A stretch of 64,000 nt of DNA from Nevskia sp. (GCA_031291075.1 JARLJS010000287.1:46614-110613); one strand, 5' to 3'; shown: positions 9,101 to 17,971, numbered from the stretch's first letter. Notes: generated by a model from the letters alone, not told the origin. Program-made: numbers and translations.

Positions 9101-9805
9101 ATGCCGATGCCCCAGCTATCCGAGCACGACCTGGAACAGATGCGCCGGCGCCTGTCGGCGGCGGCCCTGGACTTGTACCTGCGCGAGGGTTTCGAGGCGG
9201 TGACGCTGCGCGGTGTGGCGGCGGCGCTGGGCATCAGCCACACCCTGCCGTACCGCTATTTCGACAACAAGGACGCGCTGTTCGCGCGGGTGCGGGCGGA
9301 CTGCTTCGAGCAGATGGCGCAGGCCATCATGAGCGCCGACCGGCCGGCCACCGAGCCGCTGCAGCGCTTGGCGCAGCTGGTGAACGCCTATCTCGCCTAC
9401 GTGCGCGAGCACCCGCAGGAATACCGGCTGGTATTCATCCTGGACCAGCCCTCGCCGGAGCGTTTTCCGGAACTGCAGGAGGCTCGCCGCCGCCTGTTCG
9501 ACTACGGTGTCGGGATCATCCGTCGCTGCGTGGAGCAGGGCACGGTCAAGGGCGATCCGCGCGACCTCATGCACCTGGGCTGGGCTGGCATGCACGGCCT
9601 GATCAGCCTGCACGTCGGCGGCCAGCTGGTGCACGGCCGCCGCTTCGAGGACTTGCTGCAGCCGTTGCTGCAGGCCCTGTTCGGGCCGGGCTGGGGCGGG
9701 GCGGGGCTGCAACTTCAGATCGAGCCGGCGGCAGCCGGGCCGAAGGAGGAAACACATGAACGACGTCATTCAGTACGCGCAGCTTCCCGCACCCGTACGC
9801 GCTGA
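9101..9805 (+). CDS. TetR-family transcriptional regulator
   Basis: 234 residues. The N-terminal helix-turn-helix is typical for TetR: LYLREGFEAVTLRGVAAALG, then ISHTLPYRYFDNKDALF at about residues 26-65. The C-terminal two thirds form the ligand-binding/dimerisation domain (family WHG-like). The gene starts with ATGCCGATG, so either ATG could be used. Its last 50 bases overlap the start of the desaturase gene; the final basic residues ([15 protein letters not shown]) are simply the alternative reading of that region. It probably represses the downstream desaturase-rubredoxin pair and itself. Confidence 0.85.
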   Translation: MPMPQLSEHDLEQMRRRLSAAALDLYLREGFEAVTLRGVAAALGISHTLPYRYFDNKDALFARVRADCFEQMAQAIMSADRPATEPLQRLAQLVNAYLAYVREHPQEYRLVFILDQPSPERFPELQEARRRLFDYGVGIIRRCVEQGTVKGDPRDLMHLGWAGMHGLISLHVGGQLVHGRRFEDLLQPLLQALFGPGWGGAGLQLQIEPAAAGPKEETHERRHSVRAASRTRTR

Positions 9806-10652
9806 GGTGCAGCGTCTGTCGCGCGCACCGGCGGTGGCTTGGCCGACGCTGCTGCTGGGCCTGTGCTGCATCGCCGGCTACCTGGCTTCGGACTGGCTGG
9901 GTTGGACCCGCGTGATCCCCCTGTGGGCCGCGGCACTGGTCAACGGCGTGATGGGCTATTGCGCGTTCAGCGTGATCCACGACTCGATCCACCGCGCCGT
10001 CTCCACCCGCGTGCGGCTCAACGACTGGGCGGCGCGGCTGATCCTGCTGCTGGAAACGCCGTGGGTGAACCTGGAGCTGTTCCGCTGGGCCCACATCCAG
10101 CATCACCGCCATTCCGGCGGCGGGCGCGACCCGGACCAGTGGGTGCAGGGGCCCTGGTGGCAGCTACCGCTGCGCTGGATGTTCATCGATGTCTTTTACC
10201 TGTACTACGTGGTCGCCCGCGGCGACGCGGTGGCGCGCAAGCACTTCCGCAGCACGCGGCGCTACGCGGCGGTGTGCGCGGTATTGGCCCTGGCGCTGAC
10301 CGCGCTGGGCCATGGTCCCGAGGTGCTGATGCTGTGGCTGATCCCCTCGCGCATCAGCCAGCTCCTGCTGGGCTTCGCCTTCTTCTGGCTGCCGCATGCG
10401 CCGCACGACACCGCGCAGGCGGACAACTTCACCCGCGCCACCACCGTCCGCCTCGGTCACGAGTGGCTGTTGAGCCCCTTGCTGCAATGGCAGAACTACC
10501 ATCTCATCCACCACCTGCTGCCGGCCACGCCGTTCTACAACAACCGCAGGCTGTGGCTGCTGCTGGAGCCGCAACTCCGCCGGCATGAGCTGGCGATCCA
10601 GCACGGCTTCGCCATCCAGCCGACGATCCACCCGGCACAACAGGGAGCGTGA
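9756..10652 (+). CDS. Membrane fatty-acid desaturase/hydroxylase-family di-iron enzyme
   Basis: 298 residues with several hydrophobic membrane segments near 25-75 and 170-215. The histidine clusters of the membrane di-iron desaturase/hydroxylase superfamily are present: HDSIH (about residue 71), HIQHHRH (about 113) and HLIHH (about 250). Such enzymes use O2 and electrons to desaturate or hydroxylate lipids or hydrocarbons. The electron donor is probably the rubredoxin encoded 2 bases downstream. The start is fixed by a strong AAGGAGGA 5 bases before the ATG, inside the 3' end of tetR, implying translational coupling. The substrate is unknown; a steroid or isoprenoid is possible given the neighbours but unproven. 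Confidence 0.8.
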   Translation: MNDVIQYAQLPAPVRAEVQRLSRAPAVAWPTLLLGLCCIAGYLASDWLGWTRVIPLWAAALVNGVMGYCAFSVIHDSIHRAVSTRVRLNDWAARLILLLETPWVNLELFRWAHIQHHRHSGGGRDPDQWVQGPWWQLPLRWMFIDVFYLYYVVARGDAVARKHFRSTRRYAAVCAVLALALTALGHGPEVLMLWLIPSRISQLLLGFAFFWLPHAPHDTAQADNFTRATTVRLGHEWLLSPLLQWQNYHLIHHLLPATPFYNNRRLWLLLEPQLRRHELAIQHGFAIQPTIHPAQQGA

Positions 10653-10654
10653 CC

Positions 10655-10816
10655 GTGCGCAAGTGGCGTTGCCGCTATTGCTCCCACGTCTACGACGAGG
10701 CTGTCGGCGATCCCGACAGCGGCATCGCCCCTGGCACGCGCTTCGAGGACCTCCCCGACAACTGGATGTGTCCCGAGTGCGGCGCCGCCAAGGCCGATTA
10801 CGAACCCGACGAATAG
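10655..10816 (+). CDS. Rubredoxin
   Basis: 53 residues from a GTG start 2 bases after the desaturase stop. The four iron ligands are Cys6 and Cys9 (CRYC) and Cys39 and Cys42 (CPECG), with the conserved aromatic and acidic residues of rubredoxins ([25 protein letters not shown]). It carries one electron per Fe(SCys)4 centre and most likely feeds the adjacent di-iron membrane enzyme, as rubredoxins do for AlkB-type hydroxylases. No rubredoxin reductase is nearby. A GC-rich hairpin (GCCGG/CCGGC, 10824-10838) follows the stop. Confidence 0.9.
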   Translation: MRKWRCRYCSHVYDEAVGDPDSGIAPGTRFEDLPDNWMCPECGAAKADYEPDE

Positions 10817-10968
10817 TATGTTTGCCGGCGCGGCCGGCTTCAGGTAGTCATTTCGGACGATGCCGCGTCCCCGGTTTTCTGTGAAAAAGTCCTCCTCACT
10901 TCACCGGCTTTCGCTGTGGCCAGGCCCTGCGGCGGCGGTAATAACCCATTCGAGGTCAGGAGGACGCA

Positions 10969-12171
10969 GTGCAGACCCAAGCCCAAAAAGCCACGCCGCC
11001 GGTCACGCCGCAAGTGCTGGTGCAACGCGCCCGCGAGCTGGTGCCCGTGCTGGCGGCGCGTGCCGCCAAGACCGAGGAACTGCGGCGGGTGCCGGACGAG
11101 ACCGTCGCCGAGATGCAGGAGGCGGGCCTGTTCCGCGTGCTGCAGGCCAAGCAGTATGGCGGCTACGAGATGGATCCGCAGGTGTTCTACGACATCTGCA
11201 TGACGCTGGCCGAGGGCTGCATGTCCACCGCCTGGATCTACGGCGTGATCGGCGTGCACAACTGGCAGCTCGCCTGCTTCGATCCGCGCGCCTCGGCCGA
11301 CGTGTGGAAGGACAGCACCTCGGTGCTGGTGGCCTCGACCTACATGCCCAAGGGGCAGGTCAAGCCGGTGGACGGCGGCTTCCGCTTCAGCGGGCGCTGG
11401 GGCTTTTCCAGCGGCATCGACCACTGCCAGTGGGTACTGCTGGGCGGGCTGATCTTTCCGCCTGACGGCAAGGGGCCGCCGGAGTACCGCACCTTCCTGG
11501 TGCCGCGCAGCGACTTCGAGGTGATCGACACTTGGCACGTGATGGGCCTCAAGGGCACCGGCAGCAAGGACATCGTGGTGAAGGACGCCTTCGTGCCGGA
11601 ATACCGCACGCACAAGGCCACGGACGGCTTCATGGGCACCAACCCCGGCCGCGACACCTTCACCGCCGATATCTACAAGCTGCCGTTCGGCCAGATCTTC
11701 GTGCGCGCGGTGTCCTCGGCGGCGATCGGCGGTCTGCAGGGCGCGCTCAACAGCTTCGTGGAGTTCGCCAAGGTGCGCGTCGGCGACATGGGCAACAAGA
11801 CCTCGGAGCAGGCGCCGGCGCAGCTCGCCGCCTCCGACGCGGCACTGGCCGTCGACGAGATGAAGCTGGTGCTGAACCGCAACTTCGACGTGTTGATGGA
11901 CAAGATCCGCAACAAGCAGCCGCTGGACGACATCCGTCAGCGCCTGCACTTCCGCCACCAGGCGGCGCAGGTGGTGGACCGCTGCGCGCGCCACGCCTAC
12001 CAGCTTTTCTCCGCTTGCGGCGGGCGTGGCATCTTCACCGACTTCCCGCTGCACCGCTACCTGCTGGACATCTACGCGGCCCGCGCGCACTACGCCAACA
12101 ACCCGGAGCAGTTCGGCCGCAACTACGGCGGCGTGCTGCTGGGCAGGGAAAATACGGACTATTTCCTGTGA
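10969..12171 (+). CDS. hsaA: HsaA-like flavin-dependent 3-HSA hydroxylase (oxygenase component)
   Basis: 400 residues from a GTG start preceded by AGGAGG. It belongs to the acyl-CoA dehydrogenase-fold, FMNH2-dependent group D monooxygenases. Landmarks include LFRVLQAKQYGGYEMDPQVF, GRWGFSSGIDHCQWVLLGG, DTWHVMGLKGTGSKDIVV, and the C-terminal YAARAHYANNPEQFGRNYGG. Length and motifs match HsaA/TesA2, which hydroxylates the phenolic secosteroid 3-HSA to the catechol cleaved by HsaC. Its 3' end overlaps kstD by 4 bases (GTGA), so the two are coupled. The reductase component HsaB is not seen here. Other monooxygenases of this fold cannot be excluded. Confidence 0.75.
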   Translation: MQTQAQKATPPVTPQVLVQRARELVPVLAARAAKTEELRRVPDETVAEMQEAGLFRVLQAKQYGGYEMDPQVFYDICMTLAEGCMSTAWIYGVIGVHNWQLACFDPRASADVWKDSTSVLVASTYMPKGQVKPVDGGFRFSGRWGFSSGIDHCQWVLLGGLIFPPDGKGPPEYRTFLVPRSDFEVIDTWHVMGLKGTGSKDIVVKDAFVPEYRTHKATDGFMGTNPGRDTFTADIYKLPFGQIFVRAVSSAAIGGLQGALNSFVEFAKVRVGDMGNKTSEQAPAQLAASDAALAVDEMKLVLNRNFDVLMDKIRNKQPLDDIRQRLHFRHQAAQVVDRCARHAYQLFSACGGRGIFTDFPLHRYLLDIYAARAHYANNPEQFGRNYGGVLLGRENTDYFL

Positions 12172-13931
12172 GTACGCTGATGGGCGCAACTCAAAAACCG
12201 GGCGACACGGAGAAACAGTTCGACGTGATCGTGGTCGGTTCCGGCGCGGGCGGCATGACCGCGGCGCTGTGCTGCCAGGCGCAGGGCCTGTCGGCGCTGG
12301 TGATCGACAAGTCCGACAGGTACGGCGGCACCAGCGCGGTGTCCGGCGGCGGCATCTGGATCCCCTGCAACGAGGACATTCCGCGCGTCGGCGGCACCGA
12401 TTCCTTCGAGGAGGCGCTCACCTACCTGAAGTTTCTGATCGGTGACGCGGTACCGCAGAAGCGCATCGAGGCTTATATCCGTAACGCCGCCGGCATGGTG
12501 CGCTTCATGCGCGAGCGGTTCGGCATCGGTTTCCGCGCGGTCAAGCGCTACCCCGATTATTTCCCGGACAAGCCGGGCGGCAAGCCCGGCTATCGCACCA
12601 TGGAGCCGGCGGAGTTCGACGCCGCGCTGCTCGGCGACGAGTTGAACCGCCTGCGCGAGCCCTACAAGGGCACCCTGCTGATGGGGCGGGTGTCGATGGA
12701 CCAGGTGGAGGCGCACACCCTGTTCACGCGCGGCCCGGGCTGGCTGTGGCTGACGCTGCGCATGATGCTGCGCTACTGGTTCGACTTCGCCTGGCGCCGC
12801 CGCACCGCGCGCGACCGCCGCATGACGCTGGGGCAGGCGATGATCGCGGCGCTGCGCCACGCCATGGCGCAGAAGAACGTGCCGCTGTGGCTGCAGACGG
12901 GGCTGGAGTCGCTGATCACCGAAAACGGCCGCGTGGTGGGCGTTAATGTGGAGCAGGGTGGCAAGCGCCTGCGCCTGCTGGCCCGCCATGGCGTGATCCT
13001 GGCCTGCGGCGGCTTCGAGGCGAACCAGCAGATGCGCGAGCAGTACCTGCCCAAGCCGACCAGCCACAGCTGGACCGCGGCGCCGCCGATCAACCATGGC
13101 GACGGTATCCGCGCCGGCCAGGCGCTGGGTGCGGCCACCGCTTTCATGGACCTGACCTGGGGCTCGCCCACGGTGGGCGTGCCGGGCGCGTCCGCGCAGT
13201 GCGGCATCTTCGTCGAGCGCGGCTTGCCGGGCTGCGTGGTGGTGAACCGGCTGGGCCGGCGCTTCGTCAACGAGGCCTGCCCCTACACCGAGTTCGTCTA
13301 CGCCATGTACGCCGACCACGCCAAGACCGGCGGCAGCGTACCGTGCTGGATGGTGTTCGACGCCACCTTCCGCAGGAAATACCCGATGGGCCCGATGCTG
13401 CCGGGTAGCGTGCAGCCGGATTCGCGCCTGCCGGCGAGCTGGCAGGGCAGCGTGTATTACCGCGCTGGCAGCCTGAGTGAGCTGGCAGGCAAGATCGGGG
13501 TCGATGCCGCAGGCCTGGAGGACACGGTGCGGCAGATGGGGGAGTTCGCACGCCAGGGCAAGGACCCTCAGTTCGGCAAGGGCGACAACGTGTTCGACCG
13601 CTACTACAGCGATCCCGGCGTCAAACCCAATCCCTGCCTGGGCCCGATCGAGAAGGCGCCGTTCTACGCCGTGCGCCTCGACCCGGGCGAGCTCGGCACC
13701 AAGGGCGGCCTGCTCACCGACGAGTCGGCGCGGGTGCTGCGCGAGGATGGCAGTTCGATCGAGGGGCTGTACGCCATCGGCAACTGCTCGGCGGCGGTGA
13801 TGGGCCGCACCTATGCCGGGCCCGGCGCCACCCTGGGTCCCGCCATGACCTTCGGCTACATCGCGGCGCACGAAATCGCCAAGAACGCGGCGGCCTGGCC
13901 CAAGCCTTCGGGAGTGGCCGCGGCCGCCTGA
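12168..13931 (+). CDS. kstD: 3-ketosteroid Delta1-dehydrogenase
   Basis: 587 residues. It starts at GTG 12168, overlapping the hsaA stop; an ATG at 12180 is the alternative. The N-terminal FAD-binding motif is DVIVVGSGAGGMTAAL with the following KSDRYGGTSAVSGGGIWIP, and the C-terminal FAD-domain segment has YAIGNCSAAVMG and TYAGPGATLGPAMTFGYIAA. The latter contains the Tyr and Gly that act on the 3-keto group in this family. KstD introduces the C1-C2 double bond into 4-ene-3-oxosteroids such as androstenedione, the step needed before B-ring opening. Coupling with the hsaA-like gene strongly supports steroid catabolism. Confidence 0.9.
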   Translation: MSTLMGATQKPGDTEKQFDVIVVGSGAGGMTAALCCQAQGLSALVIDKSDRYGGTSAVSGGGIWIPCNEDIPRVGGTDSFEEALTYLKFLIGDAVPQKRIEAYIRNAAGMVRFMRERFGIGFRAVKRYPDYFPDKPGGKPGYRTMEPAEFDAALLGDELNRLREPYKGTLLMGRVSMDQVEAHTLFTRGPGWLWLTLRMMLRYWFDFAWRRRTARDRRMTLGQAMIAALRHAMAQKNVPLWLQTGLESLITENGRVVGVNVEQGGKRLRLLARHGVILACGGFEANQQMREQYLPKPTSHSWTAAPPINHGDGIRAGQALGAATAFMDLTWGSPTVGVPGASAQCGIFVERGLPGCVVVNRLGRRFVNEACPYTEFVYAMYADHAKTGGSVPCWMVFDATFRRKYPMGPMLPGSVQPDSRLPASWQGSVYYRAGSLSELAGKIGVDAAGLEDTVRQMGEFARQGKDPQFGKGDNVFDRYYSDPGVKPNPCLGPIEKAPFYAVRLDPGELGTKGGLLTDESARVLREDGSSIEGLYAIGNCSAAVMGRTYAGPGATLGPAMTFGYIAAHEIAKNAAAWPKPSGVAAAA

Positions 13932-13983
13932 AAAAAAGCGCCGGCGGCGTGTCCGCCCGGCAAAACGGAGGCGCGAAACCGAC

Positions 13984-14739
13984 ATGGGCAAGCTGAGCGG
14001 CAGGGTCGCGCTGGTGACCGGCGCGGGGCAGGGCGTGGGTAAGGGCATCGCCAGCGCGCTCGCCCAGGAAGGCGCGGCGGTGGTGTTGACCGGCCGCACG
14101 CTGGCCAAAGTGCAGCAGGCGGCCGCCGCCATCGGGGCGCAGGGCGGGCGAGTCCTGGCGCTTGAGTGCAACGTCAAGGAAGCGGTCTCGCTCGAGCGCT
14201 GCGTGGCCGAGACGGTGCGGCAGTTCGGCGGCCTCAACATCCTGGTCAACAACGCCCAGGAGGTGCCGCTGGGCACCCTCGCCGAGGTCACCGAGCACGC
14301 CTTCGCCGCGGGCTGGGAATCGGGTCCGCTGGCCACCTTCCGACTGATGAAGCTGTGCCATCCGCATCTCCGGAACGGCGGCTGCATCGTCAATCTCGCC
14401 AGCCCCGCCGCGATGCGCTGGGACGCCAGCGGCTATGGCGTCTACGCCGCGGTCAAGGAGGCGATCCGCTCGCTGACCCGCGCCGCCGCCTGCGAGTGGG
14501 CCAAGGACGGCATCCGCACCAATGCGATCCTGCCGCTGGCCAATTCGCCGGGCATGGAGTGGTGGACGCGTGAGCGCCCGGCCGAGGCGGCTGCCTTCAT
14601 CGCCACCGTGCCGATGCAGCGGGTCGGCGACTGCGAGGCCGACATCGGCCGCTTCGTCGCCACGCTGTGTTCCGATGACTGCCGTTATGTCAACGGCCAG
14701 AGCATCGCCGTCGATGGCGGGCAGGCTTACCTTGGCTGA
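13984..14739 (+). CDS. Short-chain dehydrogenase/reductase
   Basis: 251 residues of classical SDR type. The cofactor motif is TGAGQGVGKG (residues about 12-21); the active site has Ser in VNLASPAA and Y-x-x-x-K in YAAVK. The usual NNAG structural motif is NNAQ here. It ends with DGGQAYLG. The position between kstD and an old-yellow-enzyme reductase, with a 13-base gap to the latter, suggests a steroid alcohol/ketone interconversion, but the regio- and stereospecificity cannot be read from sequence. A CGGAGG lies upstream of the ATG. Confidence 0.8.
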   Translation: MGKLSGRVALVTGAGQGVGKGIASALAQEGAAVVLTGRTLAKVQQAAAAIGAQGGRVLALECNVKEAVSLERCVAETVRQFGGLNILVNNAQEVPLGTLAEVTEHAFAAGWESGPLATFRLMKLCHPHLRNGGCIVNLASPAAMRWDASGYGVYAAVKEAIRSLTRAAACEWAKDGIRTNAILPLANSPGMEWWTRERPAEAAAFIATVPMQRVGDCEADIGRFVATLCSDDCRYVNGQSIAVDGGQAYLG

Positions 14740-14752
14740 TGGAGTCATCCCG

Positions 14753-15973
14753 ATGAGTGTGCCGTCGCCGTTCGATCCCTTCCGCATCGGCCCGCTGCAG
14801 CTGCGCAACCGCTTCATCAAGGCCGGCGCCAACGAGGGCATGGCCAAGGGCGGGGTGCCGTCGAAGATGCTGGTGGAGCACCACCGCTCCATCGCCGCCG
14901 GCGGCGCGGCCATGACCACGGTGGCCTACTGCGCGGTCAGCGCCGACGGCCGCACCTTCGTCGACCAGGTCCAGTTCGAGCCGGGCGCGGTGAAGCACCT
15001 GCGGGTGCTGACCGACGCCGTCCACCGCGAGGGCGCGGCGGCCTGTGCCCAGATCACCCACGGCGGCGCCTTCAACTTCCTGCCCAGGCTCAGCACGCGC
15101 TATCCGCGCAGCTCCAGCGGCGGCTTCAACGCCGCCGGTGTGATCAGCGGGCGCCTGTTCAAGGTGGGGATGACCCCCGACGACCTGGAACGTACCGCCA
15201 ACGAATTCGCCAACGCCGCCCGGCTGGCGCGCGACGCCGGCTTCGATGCGGTCGAAATCCACATGGGCCACGGCTACCTGCTGAGCCAGTTCCTGTCGCC
15301 GGCCTACAACAAGCGCCGCGACCAGTACGGCGGTGGCCCCGCCGGGCGCGCCCGCTTCCCGGCGATGGTCCTGCGCCGTGTGCTCGACGCGGTGGGCCAC
15401 GACCTGGCCGTGACCTGCAAGATCTGCGTCACCGAGGGCTTCAAGCGCGGCGCCACCGCCGAGGACGCCGCGGTGGTGGCCGGCGTGCTGGAGCGCGAAG
15501 GCGCGCACCTGCTGGTGCTGAGCGGCGGTATGAACGTGGAGGCGCCGTGGGCGATCTTCGGCAGCCCGATGCCGCGCGCCGCCACCGAGACGGTGCAGAA
15601 CCCGGTGATCCGCCTCTCCACCCGCATCCTGCGCCTGTGGGAACCCAAGATCTCGTTCCACGAGATGTACTTCATGGAGCACTCGCGCAAGGTGCGCGCG
15701 GCGGTGCGCATGCCGCTGGCCTACCTGGGCGGCGCCAAGTCCATGGACGGCGTGCGGCAGGCGATGGCGGAGGGCTTCGACTGCGTGGTGATGGCGCGGG
15801 CGCTGATCCACGATCCCGACCTGATCAACAAGTTCCGCAGCGGCGCGGCCACCCGCTCGGGCTGCACCGCCTGCAACGAATGCGTGGTGATGATGTACAC
15901 ACCCGGCGGCACCAGCTGCGTGCTGAAGCCGCCCAACGACGCCGAGCTGAACCGGACGCCGGCGGCGGCGTAG
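14753..15973 (+). CDS. Old-yellow-enzyme/2-enoate-reductase-like NADH:flavin oxidoreductase
   Basis: 406 residues. The FMN-barrel landmarks of the OYE family are seen: FDPFRIGPLQLRNRFIKAG, AQITHGGAF, FDAVEIHMGHGYLLSQFLSP, YNKRRDQYGG and MARALIHDP. Near the C-terminus is a Cys cluster, CTACNECVVMMYTPGGTSC, like the 4Fe-4S site of 2,4-dienoyl-CoA reductase and BaiCD. The C-terminal FAD/NAD half of those enzymes is absent, so an external reductase is probably needed. BaiCD-type enzymes act on the Delta4 bond of 3-oxo bile acids, making a steroid enone a plausible substrate. The start follows the SDR stop by 13 bases. Confidence 0.75.
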   Translation: MSVPSPFDPFRIGPLQLRNRFIKAGANEGMAKGGVPSKMLVEHHRSIAAGGAAMTTVAYCAVSADGRTFVDQVQFEPGAVKHLRVLTDAVHREGAAACAQITHGGAFNFLPRLSTRYPRSSSGGFNAAGVISGRLFKVGMTPDDLERTANEFANAARLARDAGFDAVEIHMGHGYLLSQFLSPAYNKRRDQYGGGPAGRARFPAMVLRRVLDAVGHDLAVTCKICVTEGFKRGATAEDAAVVAGVLEREGAHLLVLSGGMNVEAPWAIFGSPMPRAATETVQNPVIRLSTRILRLWEPKISFHEMYFMEHSRKVRAAVRMPLAYLGGAKSMDGVRQAMAEGFDCVVMARALIHDPDLINKFRSGAATRSGCTACNECVVMMYTPGGTSCVLKPPNDAELNRTPAAA

Positions 15974-15983
15974 CGCTTCTTTG

Positions 15984-16098
15984 CCTCTCCCCCTGGGAGA
16001 GGCCGCGCCAAGGCGCGGGTGAGGGCGCGCCGTATCAACGAGCGCAAATCTTTCCAGCCCAGCGCCCTCACCCCTGCCCCTCTCCCAGAGGGAGAGGG
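15984..16098. repeat. CTCTCCC/GGGAGAG intergenic repeat, copy 1
   Basis: Bounded by CCTCTCCCCCTGGGAGAGG and CCCCTCTCCCAGAGGGAGAGGG, with internal GGGTGAGGGCGCGCC and CCCTCACCCC arms. The same family recurs at 25943-26063 and 62577-62697. It lies between convergent genes, and the minus-strand monooxygenase stop codon falls within it, giving that protein the tail PLPLGEGQG. It can fold into a strong hairpin and may act as a bidirectional terminator or mRNA stabiliser. Confidence 0.8.
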
Positions 16099-17297
16099 AA
16101 CTGTGCATTGGCCGCGGCGAGAGCATCGTAGCCGAACAGCTCGTCGGCCAGCTGCGCCCCCTTCATCGATACCAGCGGCGCCGCCAGGTTGCGCAGCCAG
16201 GCCGTGCCGCCGCGCAGGTGGTAGAGCGTGCGGTTGCGGCGCGAGGCAAGCTGCACCATCGCCGTGCGCGCGCGGCGCAGGTTTTCGTAGCGATCGAGCC
16301 CCGACTCGACGGGCGTCGCGCCGCCGAGGCATTGGCCGAGGACGGCGGCGTCCTCGATCGCCATGCAGGCGCCCTGCGCCATGAACGGCAGCATCGGATG
16401 ACAGGCGTCGCCGAGCAGGGACACTCTGCCGCGGCCCCAGCGCGGCAGCGGGTCGCGGTCGTACAAGGCCCACTTGAAGCAGCTCCCGGGATCCGAGGCG
16501 GCGATGATCGCGCGCACCGTCGGGTTCCAGCCGGCGAAGCGTTCGACCAGCTCCCGTTTGTCGCCGCGCTCGGTCCAGGACTCCACGCCCCATTCGCCGC
16601 GTTCGATCACGGCGACGAAGTTCAGTTCCCGGCCGCCGCGGACGAAGTAGTGCACGAAATGCGCGCCGGGCCCCATCCAGTTGGCCGCCACCGGCCGCAC
16701 CTCGACTCCGCGCAACGCCGGCGTCGGCACGATCCCGCGCCAGGCTACGCAGCCGGTGAAGCGCGGGCTCTCGGCGCCGAACAGGGCCGTCCTGACGGCG
16801 GACTTGATGCCGTCGGCGCCGATCAGGATATCGCCGCCGTGGCGCCGGCCGTCGTCGAGCAGGGCGGTAGCGCTGTCAGCGTCCTGAGCGACGTTGCCGC
16901 AGCGTGCGTTCAGGTGCAGCTCGATGCGTGCGTCCCGCCCCACCGCCTCGCTCAGCACGGCGTGCAGGTCGGCACGGTGCACGTGCAGGTAAGGTGCGCC
17001 GTAGCGCTGCAACGCCGACTCGCCGAGGGGGCTGTCGAAGATGCGCCTGCCGGTCCTCCAGTCGCGCATTTCGATCGCCTCGGGGCGGAATGCGATGGCC
17101 GCCAGCGCGTCCGCCAGTCCGAGTGAGTGGAGGATCCTCGATGCGTTGGGGCCGATCTGCAGGCCGGCGCCGACTTCCCGCAGCGCCGGGGCCTGTTCGA
17201 GCACGGTGACGCGCAGATCCCGGCGCGCCAGCGCGAGGGCCGCCGCAAGGCCGCCGATGCCGCCGCCGACGACGACGGCGTGGTGTGGTCGAATCAT
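16068..17297 (-). CDS. FAD-dependent aromatic-type monooxygenase (salicylate/3-HB hydroxylase family)
   Basis: 409 residues. It shows the three signatures of group A flavoprotein monooxygenases: N-terminal GxGxxG in VVGGGIGGLAAALALARRDL, the DG motif in LIGADGIKSAVR, and the GD motif in LLGDACHPMLPFMAQGACMA. Family members use NAD(P)H and O2 to hydroxylate phenolic or related rings. Convergent to the OYE gene, it may belong to a separate unit. The last residues (FPLPLGEGQG) are encoded by an intergenic repeat, so the ancestral stop has probably been lost or overwritten. The substrate is not predictable. Confidence 0.8.
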   Translation of the reverse strand: MIRPHHAVVVGGGIGGLAAALALARRDLRVTVLEQAPALREVGAGLQIGPNASRILHSLGLADALAAIAFRPEAIEMRDWRTGRRIFDSPLGESALQRYGAPYLHVHRADLHAVLSEAVGRDARIELHLNARCGNVAQDADSATALLDDGRRHGGDILIGADGIKSAVRTALFGAESPRFTGCVAWRGIVPTPALRGVEVRPVAANWMGPGAHFVHYFVRGGRELNFVAVIERGEWGVESWTERGDKRELVERFAGWNPTVRAIIAASDPGSCFKWALYDRDPLPRWGRGRVSLLGDACHPMLPFMAQGACMAIEDAAVLGQCLGGATPVESGLDRYENLRRARTAMVQLASRRNRTLYHLRGGTAWLRNLAAPLVSMKGAQLADELFGYDALAAANAQFPLPLGEGQG

Positions 17298-17512
17298 GCC
17301 GCAAGGATCCCGGGTGATGGGTTCGAGCTTTGCCCGACCTTAACCCGGCCGGCCGCCCGGGTCGAGACGCCTGATATTGGACCGGCGGCTTCGGACGCCA
17401 CTTATCAGCCGGCCCTCTTCGGCGGGTTGCCCGGCGCGGGGCGGCGGGCAAGAATCCGGCGGCAGGCGCCCGGCGTCTGCGGTAGCACCCACACAAACTG
17501 CTGGAGGAGAAC

Positions 17513-17950
17513 ATGTACAAGAAGATAGCCGCAGTATCGTTCCTGGCCGCGCTCACGGGTCTGACCGCGCCGGCGGGCGCGGACGACAAGCCATACAAGG
17601 AAGGATCGGTCACCGAGGTCGCCTGGATCCGCGTCAAGGACGGCAAGATGAACGATTACGTCACCTACTTGAACGGAGCCTACAAGCAGGAGATGGAGGC
17701 GGAGAAGAAAGCCGGGATTATCACCGACTACCGCGTCTACGAGGTGGCGCCGCGCCGTCCGGAAGACGCCAACCTGATCCTGACCACCACTTACCCGAAC
17801 TATGCCGCCCTGGACCGTACGGCGGAGATCGACGCCATCGCGGTCAAGGTGGAGGGCAGCCTCAAGGCCACCGACCAGGGTGTCGTGGACCGCGGCAGCA
17901 TCCGCACCATCCTCGGCTCGGAGCTGATCCAGGAACTGATCCTCAAGTAA
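17513..17950 (+). CDS. Small exported protein of unknown function
   Basis: 145 residues with a clear signal peptide (MYKKIAAVSFLAALTGLTAP, cleavage probably after AGA near residue 22). The mature part is soluble and rich in charged residues; the stretch VTEVAWIRVKDGKMNDYVTY resembles the first strand and helix of small dimeric alpha/beta-barrel proteins, but I cannot assign a family. It has a strong ribosome site (GGAGGAGAAC-ATG) and is followed by a textbook terminator, so it is probably monocistronic and well expressed. The location next to oxidoreductases suggests, but does not prove, a periplasmic role in the same metabolism. Confidence 0.7.
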   Translation: MYKKIAAVSFLAALTGLTAPAGADDKPYKEGSVTEVAWIRVKDGKMNDYVTYLNGAYKQEMEAEKKAGIITDYRVYEVAPRRPEDANLILTTTYPNYAALDRTAEIDAIAVKVEGSLKATDQGVVDRGSIRTILGSELIQELILK

Positions 17951-17971
17951 GGTGCCTGCTGCGCTGTACCA

